Assembly: GCA_028877275.1 (NCBI GenBank)
Contig: JAPPFP010000010.1
Span: forward strand, 255,640 to 319,639
From: Acidobacteriota bacterium
GTDB taxonomy: Bacteria > Acidobacteriota > Thermoanaerobaculia > Multivoradales > Multivoraceae
Length of the DNA stretch: 64,000 nucleotides
Reading direction: 5' to 3'
Shown: piece after piece, positions 52,956 to 61,435 of the stretch
Numbering within the stretch: position 1 is the first letter of the stretch
Layout: each line of letters opens with the position of its first letter
Notes under the pieces: model-generated
Database searches by the model: none
Seen by the model: the letters and a program-made list of their open reading frames with translations, nothing else
Told to the model about the DNA's origin: nothing
Made by a program: the position numbers and the translations under genes

Positions 52956-55682
52956 CTACAACCGAGTAGCCTGGCCGAGCGCTTCCAGTACGCTGCTGCG
53001 TCGCTCCTCGAGTTCTGCAAGCCGGCTGCGGTTGCCCTCCACGACGTGCGCCGGCGCCTTCTCCAGGAAACCGGCATTCGAGAGGCGGTTCCGTGCTCCC
53101 GCGATCTCGGCGTCGAGCCGACCGATTTCTTTCCCGAGTCTCGCCCGTTCGGCCTCGCCCATCGGCGCCGCTTCAACCTCGAACGCCAGGTTCAGTCCCC
53201 CGGCCCGCAGGCGAGATGCGGAGTCCGCTCCGGTCCCCTCTCCGATCTCGGAGACACCGGCCAGCGCGTTCAGGAGGACCGCCTGCTCGATCACGAAGCC
53301 GGTCAGGTCAGAGTCCCCACTCTCGACCGCGATCGACATCTTCGCCGCCGACGCGAGATTCCTCTCCCGCCTCAGGCTTCTGGCTGCCTGGACGACGGCG
53401 ATCAGCGCTTCCATACCCCGGTCGGCCTCCGGATCGGCGAGGTCGGGAGTCTCAAGCGGATAGTCCTGGACCGCGATGCTGCGGGGCTCCCGCACCGCCG
53501 CCGACGGAGCGCGCGGCAGGCGTTGCCAGAGCTCCTCCGTCAGGTGCGGCATGACCGGATGCAGCAGCCGCAAGCTCGCGTCCAACACGAACAGCAGTGT
53601 CTCGGCTACGCGCGGCCGGGGGGCGGAACCCGCGAGGGCGGGCTTCGAGAACTCGATGTACCAGTCGCAGAGCTCGTGCCAGAAGAAGTGGTAGAGGGCG
53701 TTGCACGCCCAGTCGAATCGGAACTCTCCCAGTCCGTCGTTCACCCTGGCCGCGGTGTCGGACAGCCGCGACAGGATCCACCGCTCGGGAGCCGCCAACC
53801 CTTCGCGTTCGAGCTCCGCCACGGACGCGGGCGTCCCGGCACCTGCGGTGCGCACAAGGGCGAATCGGGCCGCGTTCCAGATCTTGTTGCCGAAGGCGCG
53901 ATAACCGGCCATCCGCTCCAGGTCGAGCGGAATGTCGCGCCCCGGCACGTCGAGAACCGCCAGGGTGAACCGCATCGCATCCGCCCCGTACTCCTCGATC
54001 AGGTCCATCGGATCGACCGTGTTGCCCTTGGTCTTGGACATCTTCTCGCCGTCGGCGTCCCGAACCAGTCCCGTCAGATGAACGGCTCGGAAGGGCACGT
54101 CACCGTACAGATGCTGCGACAGCATGACCATCCGCGCGACCCAGAAGAACAGGATGTCGAAGCCGGTGATGAGGACCTCCGTCGGATACCAGGTGCGGAG
54201 GTCCGGAGCCTCCTCGTCCGGCCAGCCCAGCGTGGAGATCGGCCACAGGCCGGACGAGAACCAGGTGTCCAGCACGTCCGGGTCGCGGGTCAGCTCGGCG
54301 GTGCCCGCCTGTTCCTCGGCCGCGGCTCGATCCATCGCGACGTAGCAGGCGCCGTCCGCGTCGTACCAGGCCGGAATACGGTGTCCCCACCAGAGCTGGC
54401 GCGAGATGACCCACGGCCGAATGTTCCTGAGCCAGTGCTCCCAGGTCCGGTCCCAGGAGGAGGGAATCAGGTGGATGTCGCCGCTCTCGACGGCCGCGAG
54501 TGCCTGCTGCGCCATGCCCGAGACATCGGCGAACCACTGCGGCGACAGCATCGGCTCGATCGGCTCGCCGCTCCGCTGGGAATGGCCGACGCTGTGGACA
54601 TGGGACTCGACCTTGACCATCCGCCCCTCGGCTTCCAGCCGTTCGACCACACGGCGCCGGGCCTCGAAGCGATCCAGGCCTTCGAAATCGGGTCCGGCCT
54701 CGGCGGTCATCCGACCGTCGAAGCCGATCACGCGCACGCCCGGCAGGTCGTGCCGGCGGCCGATCTCGTAGTCGTTCGGATCGTGGTAGGGCGTGACCTT
54801 GACCAGGCCGGTCCCGAAAGCAGGGTCGACGTGGTCGTCAGCGACCAGCCGCAGACGCCGTCCGAGGATGGGCAGCCGGGCTGTACGGCCGGCCAGATGG
54901 CGGTAGCGCTCGTCCTCCGGGTGGAAGGCGACGGCCGTGTCGCCGAGCATCGTCTCCGGCCGGGTGGTGGCGACCACCAGCGGCTCCTCGGCCGTGGAGC
55001 TTCCCGCGAGCGGTTCCAGGGGGTAGGAGAGGTGGTAGAGCCGGCCACGAACCTCGAGGTTCTCCACCTCGAGATCGGAGACCGCCGTCCGCAGCACCGG
55101 CGACCAGTTGACCATGTGCTCGCCGCGGTAGATCAGACCCTCTTCGTGGAGACGCACGAAGGCGGTGCGCACCGCGCGCGCCAAGCCGTCATCGAGCGTG
55201 AACCGCTCGCGAGACCAGTCGCAGGAGGCGCCCAGGCGCTGCAACTGGCCGCGGATGTTCGCGTGGTACTCGTGCTTCCACTGCCAGACCCGCTCGACAA
55301 ACTTATCCCTGCCGAGTTCGATCCGGCTCGAGCCCCGCTCCTCCAGGTGCCGCTCGACCATGAGCTGGGTGGCGATGCCGGCGTGATCCGTTCCGGGCAG
55401 CCACAGCGCGTTGTCGCCTCGCATGCGCCGCCAGCGAGTGACCAGATCCTGCAGGGTGCTCTGCAGGGCATGGCCCATGTGCAGCTTGCCCGTTACGTTC
55501 GGCGGCGGTATGAGGACGCAGTACGGATTCGGCCCCTTGCCTTCGGGGTCGGCGGGACAGCGGTGCAGATCCTGTTTGTCCCACCAGGCCTGCCATTTGC
55601 CTTCGTAGGAGGCAGGATCGAAGCGCTTCTCCATCGCGGGGTCCTGCGGTTGCGCGCTGGCGTCGGACCCGCGGCCCGCCAT
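52956..55682 (-). CDS. valS: Valine--tRNA ligase
   Basis: 908 aa class I synthetase. HMGH (68-71) in PPPNVTGKLHMGHALQ is the HIGH signature, and KMSKTKGN lies near residue 547. The editing (CP1) domain is between, and a helical C-terminal tail with a coiled coil (ERARLGKEIGRLDAEIAGARNRL) ends the protein. The ATG at 55682 shares one base with the stop of the upstream B12-binding gene (TGATG). Part of the htrA-ntrC-B12-valS-birA operon. Confidence 0.95.
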   Translation of the reverse strand: MAGRGSDASAQPQDPAMEKRFDPASYEGKWQAWWDKQDLHRCPADPEGKGPNPYCVLIPPPNVTGKLHMGHALQSTLQDLVTRWRRMRGDNALWLPGTDHAGIATQLMVERHLEERGSSRIELGRDKFVERVWQWKHEYHANIRGQLQRLGASCDWSRERFTLDDGLARAVRTAFVRLHEEGLIYRGEHMVNWSPVLRTAVSDLEVENLEVRGRLYHLSYPLEPLAGSSTAEEPLVVATTRPETMLGDTAVAFHPEDERYRHLAGRTARLPILGRRLRLVADDHVDPAFGTGLVKVTPYHDPNDYEIGRRHDLPGVRVIGFDGRMTAEAGPDFEGLDRFEARRRVVERLEAEGRMVKVESHVHSVGHSQRSGEPIEPMLSPQWFADVSGMAQQALAAVESGDIHLIPSSWDRTWEHWLRNIRPWVISRQLWWGHRIPAWYDADGACYVAMDRAAAEEQAGTAELTRDPDVLDTWFSSGLWPISTLGWPDEEAPDLRTWYPTEVLITGFDILFFWVARMVMLSQHLYGDVPFRAVHLTGLVRDADGEKMSKTKGNTVDPMDLIEEYGADAMRFTLAVLDVPGRDIPLDLERMAGYRAFGNKIWNAARFALVRTAGAGTPASVAELEREGLAAPERWILSRLSDTAARVNDGLGEFRFDWACNALYHFFWHELCDWYIEFSKPALAGSAPRPRVAETLLFVLDASLRLLHPVMPHLTEELWQRLPRAPSAAVREPRSIAVQDYPLETPDLADPEADRGMEALIAVVQAARSLRRERNLASAAKMSIAVESGDSDLTGFVIEQAVLLNALAGVSEIGEGTGADSASRLRAGGLNLAFEVEAAPMGEAERARLGKEIGRLDAEIAGARNRLSNAGFLEKAPAHVVEGNRSRLAELEERRSSVLEALGQATRL

Positions 55683-56122
55683 CAACGGCCGGGCCCGCCG
55701 GCCGGCGCCGCCGCCAGTCGGCGGTTCAGATACTCGACGATCGCCGCCGTGCTGGAGCCCGGCGGAAAGACCTGGTCCACGCCGGCGGCCTTGAGCCCCG
55801 CGATGTCCGCGTCGGGAACGATGCCCCCGGCGAACACCAGCACGTCGCCGGCGCCGGCAAGGTGCAGACCCTCCACGACTTCCGGCAGCAGCGTGTTGTG
55901 GGCCCCGGAGAGGATCGACAGACCGACGGCCCGCACATCTTCCTGGACGGCGGCGGCCACGATCTGCTCCGGAGTCTTGCGCAGGCCGGTGTAGATCACC
56001 TCGAAGCCCGCGTCGCGCAGCGCCCGCGCCACCACCTTGGCGCCCCGGTCGTGACCGTCCAGTCCGGGCTTGGCGACCAGAATCCGGTGAGGAGCCGAGG
56101 CGCCGGGGCGGTGGGCGATCAA
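55682..56122 (-). CDS. Stand-alone cobalamin (B12)-binding domain protein (methylmalonyl-CoA mutase C-terminal type)
   Basis: 146 aa. [23 protein letters not shown] contains the D-x-H-x-x-G motif (DGHDRG) that places a His on the cobalt of B12, and [21 protein letters not shown] and [11 protein letters not shown] continue the Rossmann-like fold. This is the small cobalamin-binding subunit type of methylmalonyl-CoA or isobutyryl-CoA mutases. No mutase catalytic subunit is in the window. The TTG start at 56122 forms a TTGA overlap with the upstream regulator gene. Confidence 0.9.
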   Translation of the reverse strand: MIAHRPGASAPHRILVAKPGLDGHDRGAKVVARALRDAGFEVIYTGLRKTPEQIVAAAVQEDVRAVGLSILSGAHNTLLPEVVEGLHLAGAGDVLVFAGGIVPDADIAGLKAAGVDQVFPPGSSTAAIVEYLNRRLAAAPAGGPGR

Positions 56123-57486
56123 GGCGCTCCCTCCCGGCGGAGTCCGTACTGGTCCATCTTCTTGTACAGGTTGCTCCTCGGCGTCCCGATGGCTTTCGCG
56201 GTACGGGTCACGTTCCAGCCGTGCTCCTCGAGCTTCTTCGACAAGTACATGCGTTCCGAGCTCTCCCTGAATTCGCGCAGGGTGGGAAGCGCGAGAATAG
56301 CCTCCGAGAGGTCGCCGCGCACGGAACCCGCCAGCCCGAGGATGGCCGCCCGGTCGATCCTGTCGCCCGGACTCAGGATCAGCACGCGCTCGAGCAGGTT
56401 CTTCAGTTCCCGAACGTTGCCGCGCCACGGCATGGCCTGCAACTGCCGGATCGCGCCGGCAGTCAGGCTCTTCTGCCGGTAGTTGTTCTCGCTCGCAAAG
56501 CGCTCGATGAAATGCTCCACGAGCAGTGGGAGATCCTCGAGGCGCTCGCGCAGCGGCGGCGCGTGCACCGGCACGACGTTCAGACGGTAGAAGAGATCCT
56601 CACGGAAGCGTCCGGCCTCGATCTCCGCCGGAAGGTCGCGATGGGTCGCGGCCACAACCCGGACATCGACTGTCGTCGCCATCCTGGCTCCGACCGGCTC
56701 GATCTCGCCGCTCTGGAGAGCGCGCAGCACCTTCGCCTGGGTGCGGGCGGACATGTCCCCGACTTCGTCCAGGAAGATCGTGCCGCCGTCGGCGGCGGTG
56801 AACTTCCCCACCTGGCGGCGCACGGCGCCGGTAAAGGCGCCCCGCTCGTGGCCGAACAGTTCGGACTCGATCAACTCGTCCGGGATGGCCGCGCAGTTGA
56901 CCTGGACAAGGGGCATTCCGCTGCGCTGACTGCCCGCGTGGATCGCGCGCGCGACGAGTTCCTTGCCGACTCCGCTCTCGCCAGTGATCAGCACGGTTGC
57001 CGGAGTCGGTGCGGCGCGTTCGATGGTGCCCCGGAGTTCCTGCATCGCCGGAGACTCGCCGACCAGTTCGGACGGAGCTCGCCTGAGCTCCCGGTTCTCG
57101 TCCCGGAGCCGTTGCCGTTCGACGGCGTTGCGAAGGGCCAGGAGCACGCGGTCGCGCTCCAGCGGCTTCTCCAGGAAATCGTACGCTCCCAACCGCGTCG
57201 CCTCGACAGCCGCGGCGATGTCGCCATGGCCGCTGATCATGACGACCGGCATCTCGTGTCCCTGCTCCCGCAAGCCCGACAGTGTCGCCAGGCCGTCCAT
57301 CTCAGGCATCTTGATATCGAGCAGGACGGCGGCCGGAGGCCTGGTCATCACCCGCCTCAGCGCTTCCCGGCCGTTCGCCGCCTCGTCGACGCGATAGCGC
57401 TCGAACTCCAGGATCATCCGGAGCGACGCCCGAATCGACTCCTCGTCGTCGACCACGAGCACTCGCGGACCTGTTGGCCGCGTCAA
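56119..57486 (-). CDS. Sigma-54-dependent response regulator (NtrC/NtrX-like)
   Basis: 455 aa. A receiver domain has phospho-acceptor Asp57 ([12 protein letters not shown]) and conserved Asp13/14 in VVDDEES. The AAA+ domain has Walker A GESGVGKE (169-176), the sigma-54 contact loop GAFTGA (216-221) and Walker B GGTIFLDE (234-241). A Fis-type helix-turn-helix ends the protein (~413-448). It activates sigma-54 promoters. No histidine kinase gene is nearby, so the partner is unknown. It is 23 bp downstream of htrA. Confidence 0.94.
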   Translation of the reverse strand: MTRPTGPRVLVVDDEESIRASLRMILEFERYRVDEAANGREALRRVMTRPPAAVLLDIKMPEMDGLATLSGLREQGHEMPVVMISGHGDIAAAVEATRLGAYDFLEKPLERDRVLLALRNAVERQRLRDENRELRRAPSELVGESPAMQELRGTIERAAPTPATVLITGESGVGKELVARAIHAGSQRSGMPLVQVNCAAIPDELIESELFGHERGAFTGAVRRQVGKFTAADGGTIFLDEVGDMSARTQAKVLRALQSGEIEPVGARMATTVDVRVVAATHRDLPAEIEAGRFREDLFYRLNVVPVHAPPLRERLEDLPLLVEHFIERFASENNYRQKSLTAGAIRQLQAMPWRGNVRELKNLLERVLILSPGDRIDRAAILGLAGSVRGDLSEAILALPTLREFRESSERMYLSKKLEEHGWNVTRTAKAIGTPRSNLYKKMDQYGLRREGAP

Positions 57487-57509
57487 GGGCAGGTTCTCCG
57501 CGGGAGGCG

Positions 57510-59021
57510 TCAGGGTACTTCGATGACCGCGAAGAGCCGCTGGCCGCCGGGGGCGAGTGCTTCGACGCGCACCAGATCGCCGGACTCGAGATCGGCCGTC
57601 GCGTCGTCGAGGTCGTCCAGGTTCTCGATGCCAGCGCCGTTGATTCCCACGATCACCAGACCTTCCTGGAAACCCTTCTCCGCGAACACGCTGCGAGCAG
57701 AGACGCCGGATACGAAAACGCCGCGCTGGCGGCTGCCCAACTGGGCCCGCTCGCGCAAGGTCGCGGTTAGCGGCCGGAGCTCCAGACCGAGCCAGTCCAT
57801 GCTCTCTTCGCGCGGCGGCGCGGCTGGCGTCGGCGCCTCCTGCTCCACGACGAGAGACGGGCGCTCCTCGAGCTTGACGTCGAGTTCGAGGCGCTCGGAG
57901 TCGCGCAGGACATGCAATTGAACCTCGCGGCCCGGCGGTAGCGCGGCCACGTAGTCGATCAGATCGCGCGTTCCCTCCACTTCGTGCTCGTCCACCCCGA
58001 GGATGACGTCGCCGGCCTCGACCCGTGCCTTCTCTGCCGGAGTTCGCGGCTGAACGTCACTGACGAACGCGCCGTTCGGCCCGTCCAGCCCGTAGTAGCG
58101 CGCTTCGATGTGCTCCAGGTTGCGAATCTGAACACCCAGATAGCCGCGCCGGACACGGCCCTCGTCACGCAGGTGGGGAAGCACGCCCTGCAGTACGTCG
58201 ACCGGCACCGCGAAGCCGATGTTCTCGGCAAACGCCTTGCCCGTCGCGATCCCGACCACTTCCCCGGCCGTGTTGACCAGGGGGCCGCCGGAGTTGCCCA
58301 GGTTGATCGCCGCATCGGTCTGGATGTAGTTCGCGAAGTCCGCGCGGTTGTTCTCGATCGGAATCGACCTGCCCTTGGCGCTGACCACCCCGACCGTCAC
58401 CGAAGCTTCGAAGTTCAGGGGATTCCCGATCGCCATGACCCAGTCACCGACCCGGAGAGCGTCCGAGTCGCCGAGCGGCAGGTGCGGAAGCTCCTCACCG
58501 GCGTCGATCTTGAGCAAGGCGAGATCCGTCTCCCGGTCGCGGCCCTTCACCTCGGCGGGATACTCGCGGCCGTCCATGCCGACCTGAATCCTCTCCGCTC
58601 GCTCGACCACATGGTTGTTGGTCACGATCCACCCGTCGGCGGAGATCAGGAAGCCGCTTCCCGCACCAGGGAAGCGCTGCTCTTCCGGCTCCGGCTCCGG
58701 CTGCCGCGGACCGCGACGGAAGAAGTCCTGAAAGCCCCGAAGCTCCGGCGCCTCCTCGATCCGCACGACCTCGACCGTTACCACGGCCGGCAGGACCGCC
58801 TCGGCCAGGTCGGCGAAGCTGTCGATCGCGGTTCTCGCCTGGAGATCGACCCGTCTCGCCTGCTCGTCCCGCGAGTCCTTCTCCGTCGGGACCGCAGGTC
58901 GCGCCGTCTCTTCGGCCCGCGTGGGCTCCGTGAGGTTCAGTCCGCCGGCGATGATCATGCCGAACATCAGGGCCCCGACGACCATCAGGGCGGTAAACAG
59001 GATCTGCTTCTTCGTATTCAT
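57510..59021 (-). CDS. HtrA/DegP-family periplasmic serine protease with two PDZ domains
   Basis: 503 aa. A membrane anchor or signal segment (~8-28) is followed by the trypsin-like domain with catalytic His137 (VTNNHVV), Asp166 (ETDLALL) and Ser244 (LGNSGGPL). PDZ1 (~295-390) and PDZ2 (~405-500, GVFVSGVSARSVFAEKG) follow. It is a stress-linked protein-quality protease. ATG 59021 precedes the signal segment directly. An inverted repeat (59052-59074) and a TATGCT hexamer lie in its upstream region. It is divergent from rimP. Confidence 0.93.
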   Translation of the reverse strand: MNTKKQILFTALMVVGALMFGMIIAGGLNLTEPTRAEETARPAVPTEKDSRDEQARRVDLQARTAIDSFADLAEAVLPAVVTVEVVRIEEAPELRGFQDFFRRGPRQPEPEPEEQRFPGAGSGFLISADGWIVTNNHVVERAERIQVGMDGREYPAEVKGRDRETDLALLKIDAGEELPHLPLGDSDALRVGDWVMAIGNPLNFEASVTVGVVSAKGRSIPIENNRADFANYIQTDAAINLGNSGGPLVNTAGEVVGIATGKAFAENIGFAVPVDVLQGVLPHLRDEGRVRRGYLGVQIRNLEHIEARYYGLDGPNGAFVSDVQPRTPAEKARVEAGDVILGVDEHEVEGTRDLIDYVAALPPGREVQLHVLRDSERLELDVKLEERPSLVVEQEAPTPAAPPREESMDWLGLELRPLTATLRERAQLGSRQRGVFVSGVSARSVFAEKGFQEGLVIVGINGAGIENLDDLDDATADLESGDLVRVEALAPGGQRLFAVIEVP

Positions 59022-59051
59022 CGTTCGCAAGTTCCAATTCAGGTAGGGAAG

Positions 59052-59074
59052 CAGGCGCCGCGACCCGGCGCCTG
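59052..59074. promoter_or_regulatory. Inverted repeat in the htrA leader
   Basis: CAGGCGCC (59052-59059) and GGCGCCTG (59067-59074) form a perfect 8-bp inverted repeat with a 7-nt spacer, ~31-53 nt upstream of the htrA ATG. A TATGCT hexamer lies just upstream of it on the minus strand. It could be an operator or a stable hairpin in the mRNA. Confidence 0.4.
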
Positions 59075-59270
59075 AAGCATACAACCGCGGAGCGCCGGCC
59101 TCTCCGACGCGCTACTCGACAGAATGTGCAAGTCGCCTGCCAACCCGGTTGACTGCCAGCCCACGCCAGGCTTCCCCGCACGGGGCCCGTATCCGTCTCC
59201 GCGCATTCGGCCGCCGGCGTCACGCCACCCGTCAGGGCGCGCCAATCTGGCGCATGCGCCCGGGAACGGC

Positions 59271-59299
59271 TTGCCGGGCCGATCCGACCGTTGTATAGT
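59271..59299 (+). promoter_or_regulatory. Promoter of the rimP-nusA-infB operon
   Basis: TTGCCG (59271-59276), a 17-bp spacer and TATAGT (59294-59299) form the best sigma-70-type promoter in the window. Transcription would start near 59306, giving a ~135-nt leader before the rimP ATG. Confidence 0.6.
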
Positions 59300-59365
59300 C
59301 ACAGCCCGACCGCCGGCGCTTCTCCCACGGAGAGTGAACTGCCGAATACCGGCTGTCGGCTGCTG

Positions 59366-59394
59366 AGAGTGGGTGCTTCGGCCCGCTCTTTTTT
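59366..59394 (+). terminator. Leader terminator/attenuator upstream of rimP
   Basis: AGAGTGGGT (59366-59374) pairs with GCCCGCTCT (59380-59388) with two G-U pairs and a short TTCG-containing loop. The stem is followed by a run of T (59388-59394). It lies between the promoter and the rimP start, so it can act as an attenuator. The layout resembles the rimP leader RNA known from proteobacteria. CCCAC at 59324-59328 could pair with GTGGG at 59369-59373 as an alternative fold. Confidence 0.6.
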
Positions 59395-59441
59395 GTTCTA
59401 AGAGCTCACGAAATTCCAGCGAGAACCGACTCCGCTACCAC

Positions 59442-59903
59442 ATGACCTCTCTCACTGATGTCCACCGCCGGCTCGAGCGCCTGGCCGCGAGCCATGCCTG
59501 CGAGCTACTGGAGGCCTCGTTCCGGGGTGACCGCCTGCGCCTGGTGATCGACCATCGCGAAGGCGTCACGCACGATCTCTGTGCGAACGTCTCCAGGGAA
59601 GCCTCCGTCCTCCTGGACGCGGACGACTTCGGGCCGGCCTCGGGATACGTGCTGGAGGTCAGCTCTCCCGGTCTCGACCGGGAACTCTACGGTGTTCGGG
59701 ACTACGAACGGTTCAGCGGCAGCCGTGTCCGGGTGACCTACACCGACGCCGGAACCACCCACCGGCGCACGGTGCGCGGGCAGCTCCTGGGCCTGAGCTC
59801 CGCCGACCCGGGCATCGCGCTCATCCTCGAAGACGACAGCGGCGACACGCTACGCCTCACCATCGAGAGCATCCACAAGGCCAGACTTCTGGTCGAACTC
59901 TGA
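59442..59903 (+). CDS. rimP: Ribosome maturation factor RimP
   Basis: 153 aa. It aids 30S subunit assembly. The N-terminal domain starts TSLTDVHRRLERLAASHACELLEASFRGDRLRLVID, followed by the family signature YVLEVSSPGLDRELY (~69-83) and the C-terminal SH3-like part. ATG 59442 places the start at the usual distance from the first helix. It is 17 bp before nusA. Confidence 0.9.
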   Translation: MTSLTDVHRRLERLAASHACELLEASFRGDRLRLVIDHREGVTHDLCANVSREASVLLDADDFGPASGYVLEVSSPGLDRELYGVRDYERFSGSRVRVTYTDAGTTHRRTVRGQLLGLSSADPGIALILEDDSGDTLRLTIESIHKARLLVEL

Positions 59904-59920
59904 CGCCGGGGATTCCACAA

Positions 59921-61378
59921 ATGGCTCAGACCCACACTCCCGAAGTGAACATCAACGAAGTTCTCAGGCAGGTCGCGCACGAGAAGGACATCGACCTGGA
60001 CAAGTGGATCGTTGCCCTCGAGGACGCCGTCGCATCGGCGGCCAAGAAGCAGCACCACATCAAGGAACCCGTGCGCTCCTACATGGACCGCGAGACCGGT
60101 CAGTTCAGCGCTTTCCTCTACCGCCAGGTCGTCGAAGAGGTCGAGGATCCCTTCGCCGAGTGGACCCTCGAAGAGGCTCGGGAGCACAAGGAGGACGCCG
60201 AGCTGGGCGAAGAGATCGAGATCCCCATTTCGACCGAGGGGCTCGGCCGGATCGCGGCCCAGTCGGCCAAGCAAGTGCTCTATCAACGGATCCGCGAAGC
60301 AGAGCGCGAGAAGATCTTCAACGAGTTCGAGCACCGGGTCGGCGAGGTCGTGAACGGCACGGTGCGGCGGTTCGAGCGGGGGGACATCATCGTCGACCTC
60401 GGCCGGACCGAGGCGATCGTGCCCCGGAGCGAGCAGTCGCGCCACGAGCGCTACAGCCAGGGCGAGCGCATCCGGGGCGTGATCGTCGAGGTTCACAAGC
60501 AACCCAAGGGGCCACAGGTCGTCATGTCGCGCACCGATCCTCGCCTTCTGGTCAAGCTCTTCGAGATGGAGGTGCCCGAGATCTACGACGGCACCGTGGT
60601 CATCAAGACGGCGGTGCGCGCCCCGGGCGAGCGGGCGAAGGTCGCGGTGCTCAGTCGCGAGCGGGACGTCGATCCCGTCGGCGCCTGCGTCGGCATGAAG
60701 GGCTCCCGCGTGCAGTCGATCATCCGCGAGCTCCGGGGCGAGAAGATCGACATCATCGAGTTCTCGGAGGACCAGGTGACGTTCGCGCAGAGCGCGCTGG
60801 CGCCCGCACGGATCACTCGAGTCTCGGTGACCCACGAGGGCGCGACGCCGCACCTCGACGTGATCGTCGAGGACGAGCAGCTCTCCCTGGCGATCGGCAA
60901 GCGGGGCCAGAACGTGCGCCTCGCCAGCGAGTTGATCGGAGCGCGCATCGACATCAAGAGTGAGTCGGACGTGAAGGACGAGGTCGCGGGCGCCCTGGCC
61001 AAGATGCTGAACGTCGACATCGGCGGAGACGAGCTCGACCTGACGGAGATTGCCGGCGTCGACGAGGACCTGGCGGCGGCGCTTGAAGGAGCCGGCTTCG
61101 GCGACCTCGAAGCCCTGCAGAGCGCCGGCGCGGAGGCGCTCAAGATGGTGCCCGGGGTGGATGAGGAGGTGGCCGCTTCGATCATCGAGTGGGCTACCGC
61201 TCAGTCCTCGCCGGAGGACACCGCCCTGGCGTCGGACAGCGACGGCCCGGCGATGGACGAGGACGACTTCATGGCGGCGCTCACCCGCGTGTTCGAGGAA
61301 GAATCCGGCGCCACGGAAGAGGAAGCCGCTCAGGAGGTATCGGCGAGCGGCGACGAGTCGGGGAGCGTCGAAAGCTGA
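59921..61378 (+). CDS. nusA: Transcription termination/antitermination factor NusA
   Basis: 485 aa. Domains in order: N-terminal RNA-polymerase-binding domain (~1-125), S1 domain (VGEVVNGTVRRFERGDIIVDLG, ~140-200), KH1/KH2 with GMKGSRVQSIIRELRGEKIDI and LAIGKRGQNVRLASELIG, then a C-terminal helical AR2-like region (LTEIAGVDEDLAAALEGAGF) and an acidic tail. Standard gene order with rimP upstream and infB 57 bp downstream. Confidence 0.95.
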   Translation: MAQTHTPEVNINEVLRQVAHEKDIDLDKWIVALEDAVASAAKKQHHIKEPVRSYMDRETGQFSAFLYRQVVEEVEDPFAEWTLEEAREHKEDAELGEEIEIPISTEGLGRIAAQSAKQVLYQRIREAEREKIFNEFEHRVGEVVNGTVRRFERGDIIVDLGRTEAIVPRSEQSRHERYSQGERIRGVIVEVHKQPKGPQVVMSRTDPRLLVKLFEMEVPEIYDGTVVIKTAVRAPGERAKVAVLSRERDVDPVGACVGMKGSRVQSIIRELRGEKIDIIEFSEDQVTFAQSALAPARITRVSVTHEGATPHLDVIVEDEQLSLAIGKRGQNVRLASELIGARIDIKSESDVKDEVAGALAKMLNVDIGGDELDLTEIAGVDEDLAAALEGAGFGDLEALQSAGAEALKMVPGVDEEVAASIIEWATAQSSPEDTALASDSDGPAMDEDDFMAALTRVFEEESGATEEEAAQEVSASGDESGSVES

Positions 61379-61435
61379 GGCTCGCCGGGACTGGACGAGC
61401 GGGTCAATAGGGAATTCTGGGGGATCGAGAACTTC

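Larger units (their letters stand above)
59022..59441. other. 420-bp divergent intergenic region, htrA / rimP
   Basis: The left part holds the htrA leader with a GC-rich inverted repeat. The right part holds the rimP promoter and a leader terminator; both are described separately. Between ~59100 and ~59265 I see no gene, repeat or further signal beyond high GC content. Confidence 0.6.

Noticed and set aside
52943..53176. Extension of birA upstream to give a helix-turn-helix regulator
   Set aside because: The extra 78 residues overlap valS, are Arg/Ser-rich and show no helix-turn-helix.
52821..55994. A ~1,057-codon plus-strand frame opposite valS
   Set aside because: It has no domain signature, whereas valS on the other strand has HIGH and KMSK motifs and normal length.
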